Assembly (NCBI GenBank): GCA_029224185.1
Contig: CM055197.1
Span: forward strand, 22,299,650 to 22,363,649
Length of the DNA stretch: 64,000 bases
Direction: 5' to 3'
DNA from: Karalla daura
Lineage: Eukaryota; Chordata; Actinopteri; Chaetodontiformes; Leiognathidae
The notes beneath the pieces are model-generated. The model worked only from the letters and a program-made list of their open reading frames with translations, was not told the origin of the DNA and ran no database searches. Of this stretch, positions 52,031 through 64,000 are shown piece by piece. The position numbers and the translations under genes were made by a program. How positions within the stretch are numbered: position 1 is the first letter of the stretch; every line of letters starts with the position of its first letter.

Positions 52031-53026
52031 CTACATCTTTGTCTCCTTATCTCTGAAGTATTCTTCTTTCAGGTCCTCCCTTTGTCTCTGGCTCCATCCC
52101 TGGGCTGTGATGTGAAAGACGTCCACATTGTTTCCTGAGTAAGCGTCTCGGTGAGTGGCTCTGAACACTGCCTCTCTGGCCAGAGAGATGGCCTTTTCGT
52201 CAGTCAAGCTCCACCTCACGTCTCTATCCAGGATTCCATAAGCATACGGAGAGCCTGAGCCAACAGAAAAGATGTCACCCTGCAAATGGGTGCCATCGCT
52301 GCACACATATACCAGTCTTGGACCACTGTTGGGAGTTACAGAATATGCAATTTGAGCAGCATCTGGTCTACAAACATCATCTGTGGAGCTTGCATCAGTT
52401 GCTGATGATGAGTCTTCTCCCCTCTTTGCACAGTCACTGTTACCTGCCTCCATATCCCAGCCACACAGCGTGAGAGCCACACACACCTCTGTCCCTTTGA
52501 AGGGGTGCAGCATGAAGGAGAGGAGCTTCGCACTGCCACGTATTGAAAGGCGACGTTTGTGCCGCAGTTGGTAGAGTCTGATCTCTCGGATCAAAATGCG
52601 CTCCCACAGCATGCAGTCTGCGCCACTGCCAGAAGAGGTTACCACTAAATGGGAGTGAATAGGGGTGATCTTGTTAACAGATGAACACTGAACAAGTGGT
52701 CCAGAACTGGCCCGGGTGTCTGCCGCCGCAATAACACCACCTTGGAAGATGAAACCCAGAGTTGTTGTGCCATGCGACAGAGGGAAGGGTCTTTGGACCT
52801 TAACTGGAGGGGTAGCTGACATAAGGGGAAATAAGAGCCTTTGGCTGAGAAGGACAGAGTTTGGTAAAGGTGGTATTGAGAAATGGAGTGGAGTCCCTCT
52901 AGTTTTCCATGATCCAAAGCTGTTGGTCATCGGAAGTAATGTGGCTGTGTCTTCAAAAGAAGAGGCAGGAAACCATTTGCGCTGCAGAAAAGTGTCTTCA
53001 AAGCCACAAATATCTTCCAAAGCCAT
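52031..53026 (-). CDS. psmb11: psmb11: proteasome subunit beta5t (thymoproteasome), intronless
   Basis: A single open frame of 331 codons. In mammals beta5t replaces beta5 in the 20S core of cortical thymic epithelial cells and biases peptide output for CD8 T-cell selection. The propeptide is 86 aa, ending SHG|TTTLGF, so Thr1 is residue 87; Asp17 (103) and Lys33 (119) are present. Later motifs are CGWD (188-191), GDIFSVGSGSPYAYG (250-264) and HRDAYSG (292-298). The S1 pocket differs from beta5: position 45 is Ser instead of Met and position 49 is Gly instead of Ala, in keeping with the hydrophilic S1 pocket known for beta5t. Residues about 192-236 form an acidic, Ser-rich insertion absent from beta5. 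The long C-terminal tail of human beta5t is missing. Human PSMB11 is also intronless and lies beside PSMB5. Third codon positions are much richer in A/T than in psmb5. Whether this is the a or b copy cannot be decided. Confidence 0.95.
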   Translation of the reverse strand: MALEDICGFEDTFLQRKWFPASSFEDTATLLPMTNSFGSWKTRGTPLHFSIPPLPNSVLLSQRLLFPLMSATPPVKVQRPFPLSHGTTTLGFIFQGGVIAAADTRASSGPLVQCSSVNKITPIHSHLVVTSSGSGADCMLWERILIREIRLYQLRHKRRLSIRGSAKLLSFMLHPFKGTEVCVALTLCGWDMEAGNSDCAKRGEDSSSATDASSTDDVCRPDAAQIAYSVTPNSGPRLVYVCSDGTHLQGDIFSVGSGSPYAYGILDRDVRWSLTDEKAISLAREAVFRATHRDAYSGNNVDVFHITAQGWSQRQREDLKEEYFRDKETKM

Positions 53027-53205
53027 GACAGGGTAAAGAAAGTAGATGCCTGTAGCCTGTTGTGTTGATCAGAAATGTCTTTTTTAGATGCCAGCATGCA
53101 AATATTACTCCTCAAACACAGTGCAAAGAGTCCATCTTCAGCAAAGTGGCAAAAATTGTACTATGATTCCTGCTGCTCATTGCTGCCTCCTATCAACGCG
53201 TTTAG

Positions 53206-53215
53206 CCTTTTATAG
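53206..53215 (-). promoter_or_regulatory. psmb11 TATA box (CTATAAAAGG)
   Basis: The minus strand reads CTATAAAAGG, a textbook TATA box, 180 bp upstream of the psmb11 ATG. Transcription would start near 53180, giving a 5' UTR of about 150 nt with no intron needed. Further upstream lie a CACGTG E-box (53252-53257) and an AP-1 type TGAGTCA (53373-53379). I found no GACGC/GCGTC core between 53027 and 53440. Confidence 0.6.
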
Positions 53216-53437
53216 TACACCAAATATGACACCTTGCAAAACTCACATGCCCACGTGCAATAGGTGTCCAAACACGTTTGAGCTGACTTCTGTGATATTT
53301 TATTCCATCCATTGTGAAAGTAATATGCACGGAAGCCGCTTTCTGCTGAATTTGGGTGTTCTGCTTGGTAACTGAGTCATCTTGAAAGATGTGTGCAAGT
53401 TTAGAGATGTCTTTTACTTTATTTTCAGTTGTCTGTG

Positions 53438-53582
<145 letters not shown>

Positions 53583-53731
53583 GCATTTGGCATTACACCG
53601 TTCCTATAAAAGGAAAGATCAAAATTGTTGAGCATTATCCGGTCATCATCAATTGTTGAGTTTTTTGGGGGGGACCCAAGACTCTCAATTATCGCGATAG
53701 GTCGGGGTATGCAACTGAGCAGGATGAAGCA

Positions 53732-53798
53732 GCCATCTTGGCTCTACATCACCATGCCTACCAACACCATATGACAGCCCTGGCAGAGCCAAGATGGC
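53732..53798. promoter_or_regulatory. paired inverted YY1-like sites at the prmt5 promoter
   Basis: 53785-53798 reads AGAGCCAAGATGGC and continues GGC, matching the YY1 core AAGATGGCGGC. 53732-53745 is its exact 14-bp reverse complement. YY1 sites of this kind mark many TATA-less housekeeping start sites. They lie 56-122 bp upstream of the prmt5 ATG. Confidence 0.55.
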
Positions 53799-53814
53799 GG
53801 CAGTTTCTCCCTAA
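53794..53814 (+). other. 6-codon upstream ORF in the prmt5 leader
   Basis: An ATG embedded in the YY1-like AAGATGGCGGC opens a frame of six codons (MAAVSP) that stops at TAA, 39 nt before the prmt5 ATG. It is translated only if transcription starts upstream of it, which is not known. Confidence 0.3.
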
Positions 53815-53853
53815 GGTCTGAGCCACCAAGTCCATTCAGCCAGCTAAAAAATC

Positions 53854-58978
<5,125 letters not shown>

Positions 58979-59001
58979 AGACGCCGCGCTGACGAGCCTG
59001 T

Positions 59002-59002
<1 letters not shown>

Positions 59003-59034
<32 letters not shown>
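59003..59034 (+). repeat. CA microsatellite in the prmt5 3' UTR
   Basis: Sixteen CA units begin 25 nt after the prmt5 stop codon. Confidence 0.95.
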
Positions 59035-59036
<2 letters not shown>

Positions 59037-59524
59037 ATTCTGTATGACCTGGTGGCATTTGAAGGGGGCGTGACCTGGCCCGTTTCTTTCCTTTTCCCCC
59101 CACACACCACGCAGAGCAGCCTGGCTTTGAAAAAGGACCGGTGGAAGGCCCCTTTAAGCCGGGGGGGGTGGGAAGGGTAGATCTGACCCAGCAGATTATA
59201 GCCTCCTTTCATCACTCATCCGTATGTTAAAATGTGCTGTTTTTGGAGGGGGTCAGACCCCCCCGCCACTGCCCTGTGCGTTAAGGTCTCTCTCCCCACG
59301 ACTGTCCCGAATGTTCTGTAGGCGCACACACACACACACACACGCACGCTCGATCCAACCGGACCTTTGCCTTATCAAACGTACATTCCGCACCGATGAA
59401 ACGCCATCGAGAGGGTCAGAGGAAAGCAACTATTCAGGTCACATGCCGTCACGTTTCGGAGCTTTCTCTTCGTGCGTTTTGTTTTTTTTTTCTCTCCTTT
59501 GTCTCTGTATGTTTGGACTACGTC

Positions 59525-59530
59525 AATAAA
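59525..59530 (+). terminator. prmt5 polyadenylation signal (AATAAA)
   Basis: AATAAA lies 547 nt past the stop, followed by GT/T-rich sequence (TGTACAGTTGTGTGAG) that fits a downstream element. Another AATAAA is at 59879-59884. Confidence 0.7.
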
Positions 59531-59547
59531 CGCAGCACTGCGCCGGC

Positions 59548-60640
59548 CCCTGTACAGTTGTGTGAGTCGTTTCATTCCTCGGACCCGAGACGTCTCGATG
59601 AGACGGCTGCCCTGACGGAAGCCGTCCACTAGGCGTCGCCCTCGCTTCGTCAGACGGCACAAGTGACTCCGGGTTGAGGGCAGTTGTCGGCGTCCTCGGC
59701 TTGTTCCTCTCTTAATGGGGACTTCTCAACAGAGGTGGCCCCGACAGCTGCGCCGGCTCCATTCTACCCCGCCGCGACTGTACATCTGTGATCGGGGGAG
59801 ACCTGTCCCTGATTGGCACGGGAATGAGACTCCTTCCGGAGCCGTCAGAGCACTTCTTCTATCGCCTGCCGCCGTCTCAATAAATCTGACGTTAGTTTCA
59901 CAGACAGTGATGCAGCTCAGGAGGGTTCAGCTGTCAGAGTCGATGCGGACGCCACCCAAGCGGATGAATGTGCTCAACGCGGGATGCTGCTAGTGGTTCT
60001 CCAGCTTCTCCAGCTACGCACCCCTTGGCGTGACGGCACACCACGAAGCAGCGGAGACATCAAACACCGTTATCAGCCCCAAGATTTATTCCCGCTCCGT
60101 ATTTACAAAACACTGCGTGTTTAAAAAAAAGCATCTAAAATCAAAATAAGGACACAATATCATAATAGAATGAAACGCAATAGAAATGAGTTAACCCAAA
60201 CTTTTAGGTTTATGATGAAGATCTCCCCTTGATGTGTGAAGTCAATTGTTGGGGAATGAACGCAACTCCGCCTGGCGAGAAACTTGTGCTCGACTCTGCT
60301 TGACTCTTGCCCTTCATCCCCATTGCTTTCCATGCGCCCCGGCCCCATTCAGACAAGCGGGCCCGCAGCAACACGCCCTGCCCGCTCTTATCGACGTCGC
60401 GCATCTGTTCGCGCGTATCTCAAACCACAGCTCCTCCGCGCAGCCTCGCTCTTTCCGGGCATGTGAGAATATTGGGGGCGAACGTTGTGGCTCGCCTGTA
60501 GCACTGGGGCGACGTGGGAAGCCTCCCAAAACGCGAGTGGGCGAGTCTTCGGGATGTTTGTTCTTTTGTTTGTTAATGGGAGTAGTAAAGTGCAGGTCCC
60601 CCCCACCTCCTACGAGGGGGGCGGGGCCCGGAGCGTGTTG
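59548..60640. other. prmt5-slc7a8 intergenic spacer
   Basis: Mostly unique, moderately GC-rich sequence. There is an AATAAA on the minus strand at 60083-60088 beside an A/T-rich patch, but I see no coding exon on that strand to go with it. The open frames between 60246 and 60709 show no recognisable domain. Confidence 0.6.
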
Positions 60641-60649
60641 ACAGTCTGG

Positions 60650-60814
60650 GCCGCTGCGATTGGCCCGCTTCGCATTTATAGGTGCTGTCAGCTGGAAGTC
60701 TCGTCTCATTCATCCTCTCGCCACGGACCGTGGACCGCTTCGGGGCCGGATACTGAGGCCAGCGGCGAGCAGGAGGCTGCCAGGTCTTTTGAGGTGTGCA
60801 CGGCTGCCTGGAAG
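60650..60814 (+). promoter_or_regulatory. slc7a8 promoter and likely non-coding exon 1
   Basis: An inverted CCAAT box (GATTGGCC, about 60657-60664) is followed by a TATA-like CATTTATAGG near 60673-60682. A usable donor, GAAG|GTGGGT, lies at 60814/60815, and a strong acceptor with a long pyrimidine tract ends at 61010. This suggests a non-coding first exon of roughly 110 nt. It is an inference from signals only. Confidence 0.45.
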
Positions 60815-60840
60815 GTGGGTGCGCACTTTGTGGAGGGCGA

Positions 60841-60861
60841 GGGGGGGGGGGGGGGGGGGGG
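60841..60861 (+). repeat. poly-G tract (21)
   Basis: An uninterrupted run of 21 G lies in the presumed slc7a8 intron 1. Confidence 0.95.
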
Positions 60862-61044
60862 CTGGAGGAGAGCTGGAGGGGGTCCAGGTTCACCCGCACC
60901 TGCAGCTGCAGCCCTGATGTCTTAATTGCTACGAAGAGGCTGCTGCTCATGGGTTCAAGTAGAGGTTCCAATTAGAGGCGTCAGGCTTTTCTTTGTCTGT
61001 TCACTTCCAGACCCGGTCTCACACACTGGCCTGGACTTGTTGGA

Positions 61045-61065
61045 ATGATGCGCTTTCTGCTCTGA
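61045..61065 (+). other. 6-codon upstream ORF in the slc7a8 leader
   Basis: Two consecutive ATGs open a six-codon frame (MMRFLL) ending in TGA, 110 nt before the slc7a8 start. It lies in the part of the exon (61011-61175) upstream of the coding start. Confidence 0.35.
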
Positions 61066-61175
61066 GCTCAGACTCTATTCCAGACAGGCCGAGTGGACCG
61101 AGGGGACCGCCGTCTACTCCGGCACACGGACACTCGCAGAGACCGAGACCAGGCGCAGGGAGACGGGGCTTGAGC

Positions 61176-63842
61176 ATGGCTGAGGGTCCCAGGCAGCGAG
61201 GCTCCGGCAGCAGCACCTCCTCCCCCCCGGGCCCCCCGGGGCCCCCGGAGGGTCAGCCGGAGAACGAGGCAGCGCAGAGCTCCGGGGTGGCTCTGAAGAA
61301 GGAGATCGGCCTGGTCAGTGCCTGTGGCATCATCATTGGTGAGTTCGGGAGAGAGGAAGCCTTGCTCCAAGCCTTGTTCCAGCTCAGGAGGGGGTCTCTG
61401 AGAGCTCACTGGCCACCCCATTCCCTTTGTAGAGTCAAATGTATGACAGATTGAGGGGAGCAGCCAACTGTCAGACTTCTTTAGAGGGTTGCTAGAATAA
61501 AAAAACAAAACATGAAACACTCTGTTTCTGACCCAAACTGAGTGTCAGGTCAAAAAAGAAAAAATCCATCAGGCCCTCAGAATACATACAAGATATTGAA
61601 AAGAGCGATCTGGACAGAGGCATATTGTGATGTAATATACAGGTGTGACACAAACCACAGCACCCTCCATCTCCAAAAACGCATGGACCTGCTTGTTCTT
61701 CTTTAGTGTGATTCATCCTCTGATTCTGGCTCAAGCATGTAAGGGTGGATGCGTACGTGCCCCCTAGCTGTATCAAAGCTCCAGTTAGCACTCAGCCCAG
61801 GAAAAAGTTGATAACCTCAGGTGTTAAGCAAAGGAGGTTAAGTCACATGATCATTCATGTGAGTAGCAGGCAATACAATCAGTGTAAAGCCTGCATGTGA
61901 TAACTGGGTAAACCCAGTGCTGTGCTGATATGTACCATAATATCACCAAACTGAAAAGGATCTTAGAAGGGTCTGTTAAACATTCACGACTGTCTTTAAT
62001 GTCAAATATGATCAATAACATCTGAAGATTTCTGGTGAAGCTCATGCTCCATAGATTCCGTATTGGCACCAGAGAACAGCGTACCCCTACCGGGATGGGG
62101 TATCGTTTAACATTCTGGGTTGCGATCAATATATGGTGTCGCAATGTGTGCAGCATCTTTGGGTTTTCCGTGAACCATTTGCTCCAGCCTGTGACGGCAT
62201 ACTGCTAAAAAGCAATCCCACTCATGGATGGTGAACCAACTGTGATGAGTAGAGAAGTGACGAAACCGAAAGACCTGCATTTGGTGCCCTCGATTTGTTT
62301 TTGTTTGTTCTGGAGTTTCCCCGGGATAGTCGAAGAGACAAAGAAAATATCTTCTCTGCCAAAGCAAAGGCGACAGAATTGTTACGCAGAATAAAATATC
62401 AGTTGCGCCATAACCGTTTCACTGGCTGCAGCACCTTGTCTGAAAAGTGAAACGCAACAGGGACGCATGTTTAAAGTTCTACACTCGGGCTGTGTTTTTA
62501 AGGCAAGGCAACTTTATTCATGTGGCACATTTCATACCGAGGCAACTCGGTGTGCTTTGCATAAAGACAGAACATTTATAAGAAAATAAAACAAATACAA
62601 TGAAATAAAAGAGAATAAGAACAAACAAAAGTTAAACAAAGTTAAAAGCAAGGGCAAATAAAAGAGAATGAGAACAGACAAAAGTTAAACAAAGTTAAAA
62701 GCAAGGGCAAATGAAAGTAAAAATAAAAGAAAAAAGGTAAGGTGTAAAGTTCTTAAAAAGAGCTCAGCTATAAGCACATGAGAGGCAACTCAATCTGCTT
62801 TACATAAAGACAGAACATTTAAAAGAAAATAAAACAAATACAATGGAATAAAAGAGAATAAGAACAAACAAAAGTTAAACAAAGTTAAAAGCAAGGGCAA
62901 ATAAAAGAGAATAACAGACAAAAGTTAAACAAAGTTAAAAGCAAGGGCAAAAAAAGTAAAAAAAGAAAAAAGGTAAGGTTTAAAGTTCCAGAGCTAAAGA
63001 GCTCAGCTATAAGCACATGAGAAGAGAAATGTTTTTAACACTGGATTTAAAGGTGCTCACAGTTGGAGCTGATCTCAGTTCTGCTGGTAGTTTGTTCCAG
63101 TTGTGTGCAGCGTAACAGCTAAATGCTGCTTCACCATGTCTGGTTTGGGCTCTGTGCTCCACTATCTGACCTGAGTCAATAGATCTCAGATCTCTTCTGG
63201 GTTTATACTCCACTAACATGTCATTCATGTATTCTGGACCTAACCCATTTAGTGATTTGTAAACCAGTAGCAGAACTTTAAAGTCTATTCTGTAGCTGAC
63301 CGGGAGGCAGTGTGAGGTCTTAAGGACTGGGGTGATGTGATCTGATCTCTTTGTTCTGGTTAAAACTCGAGCTGCAGCGTTCTGAATGAGCTGCAGCTGT
63401 TTTTTAATGTGACCAAACTATACCAAGAACGGAGTGTTCCAACAAAACCACACAAACCTCAAACGGGAAGTTGCCTCTCTGTAGCCTGCAGCCATTTCCG
63501 GTGTGCAATGTAAATAAACACTGACAAGAATATGCTACTGATCGTATCACATTTGCATTTTGTGCGTTTTCAGTATCGATTCCATGTCCCAATGTGGGTT
63601 CGCTTCTTCATCCGTGCGTTTCTTGTTACTCTCTCAGGTAACATCATTGGATCAGGGATTTTCGTGAGTCCCAAGGGTGTCCTGGAGAACGCCAACTCAG
63701 TGGGTGTGTCCATCATTGTGTGGGCTGCCACGGGAGTTATCACAGCCATCGGTGCCCTGTGCTACGCGGAGTTGGGTGTGACGATTCCCAAGTCTGGAGG
63801 AGACTACTCTTACGTCAAGGACATCTTTGGGGGCCTGGTTGG
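61176..63842 (+). CDS. slc7a8: slc7a8 (LAT2), first two coding exons; gene runs off the right edge
   Basis: Light chain of the heteromeric neutral amino-acid exchanger LAT2, which pairs with SLC3A2 at the plasma membrane. Coding exons seen are 61176-61338 (upstream part untranslated, acceptor at 61010) and 63638-63842; the donor after 63842 is GTGAGA, leaving phase 2. The first 35 or so residues are a Pro/Gly/Ser-rich cytoplasmic tail. LKKEIGLVSACGIIIG then starts TM1, broken by the intron inside its last Gly codon. Exon 2 restores NIIGSGIFVSPKG with the unwound GSGIF substrate-binding motif (59-63). It continues through TM2 and the CYAELG-x-TIPKSGGDYSYVKDIFGG block, which is LAT2-like and not y+LAT-like: SLC7A7 has KKSGASYAYI here. 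Later membrane segments and the Cys that bonds SLC3A2 lie outside. Which fish paralogue it is cannot be told. Confidence 0.93.
62500..63420 (-). mobile_element. LINE 3'-end fragment in slc7a8 intron
   Basis: On the minus strand a frame ending at 63007 reads like the C-terminus of fish LINE ORF2 (RRDLRS, AAHNWNKLPAELRSAP, FKSSVKN). It is followed by an A/T-rich 3' UTR. The element ends near 62500 with ATAAAGTTGCCTTGCCTT on the minus strand, a tail type shared by many teleost LINE copies. The 5' part is missing. Clade assignment is from memory, L2/Rex-like. Confidence 0.7.
62524..63024. repeat. 239-bp tandem duplication inside the LINE 3' UTR
   Basis: The block ending AGCTCAGCTATAAGCACATG occurs at 62761 and again at 63000, with the intervening A-rich text (AAAGTTAAACAAAGTTAAAAG, AGACAGAACATTTA) repeated at the same 239-bp offset. 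Within each copy a shorter 65-bp AAAGTTAAAC motif is itself doubled. Confidence 0.85.
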
Positions 63843-63890
63843 GTGAGAGGCCACGTGCTGTTTGCCAGAGTATCTCATGTGTGGGATTAA

Positions 63891-63923
63891 AGAGATTTGG
63901 TGACTGTTAGTCACCAAATCTCT
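63891..63923. repeat. perfect 15-bp inverted repeat with 3-nt loop
   Basis: AGAGATTTGGTGACT, then GTT, then its exact reverse complement. It lies about 50 bp into the intron after the second slc7a8 coding exon. Confidence 0.97.
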
Positions 63924-64000
63924 GAGCGAGTCAGTGACTTGACATTGCAAACTTGCATGGCTTTATTTTCCCAAGGACTCAAGCGCCAGAGGTGCAGATC

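Noticed and set aside
60314..60709. 131-codon minus-strand frame upstream of slc7a8
   Set aside because: No domain, overlaps the CpG-rich promoter region and has no exon partners.

Overview
The window is vertebrate nuclear DNA, almost certainly from a teleost fish. The supports are split genes with short GT-AG introns, a psmb5/psmb11 tandem pair beside prmt5 and slc7a8 (all four lie near one another on human 14q11.2), very dense CA/GT/GA microsatellites, and decayed L2/Rex-type LINE, Ty3/gypsy and hAT copies of the kind common in fish genomes. I cannot name the species.

Layout. Positions 1-43,700 hold no protein-coding exon I can defend. This is a mix of unique sequence, microsatellites, long poly-G tracts, a CpG-rich block near 5.4-6.7 kb, several AT-core blocks that look like conserved non-coding elements, and a nested graveyard of transposons at about 20.2-25.5 kb. 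The graveyard runs: L2-type LINE, a Rex/RTE-like high-copy repeat, then a Ty3/gypsy pol fragment whose RNase H region is interrupted by a hAT element with a BED finger, and further on a LINE 3' tail. A 16-unit minisatellite sits at 43,761-44,086.

The right third is gene-dense. On the minus strand lie psmb5 (three exons, constitutive beta5 chymotrypsin-like proteasome subunit) and intronless psmb11 (beta5t, the thymoproteasome subunit), in tandem about 0.85 kb apart with a LINE fragment between them. On the plus strand prmt5 (16 coding exons, 631 aa, symmetric dimethylarginine methyltransferase) starts 828 bp from psmb11 in a head-to-head arrangement. It is followed by the first two coding exons of slc7a8 (LAT2 light chain), which continues past the right edge.

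Functionally, psmb5 and psmb11 encode alternative beta5 subunits of the 20S core. Constitutive beta5 serves general proteolysis. Beta5t is known in mammals from cortical thymic epithelium, where it shapes the peptides used for positive selection of CD8 T cells. prmt5 and slc7a8 are unrelated in pathway and are here by conserved synteny. Points of most interest are the 41-residue acidic insertion and altered S1 pocket of psmb11, the TATA-type psmb11 promoter facing a TATA-less YY1-type prmt5 promoter, the splice-donor-like GTRAGT array filling prmt5 intron 11, and the nested hAT-in-gypsy insertion. All exon models were read by eye and have not been tested against transcripts.
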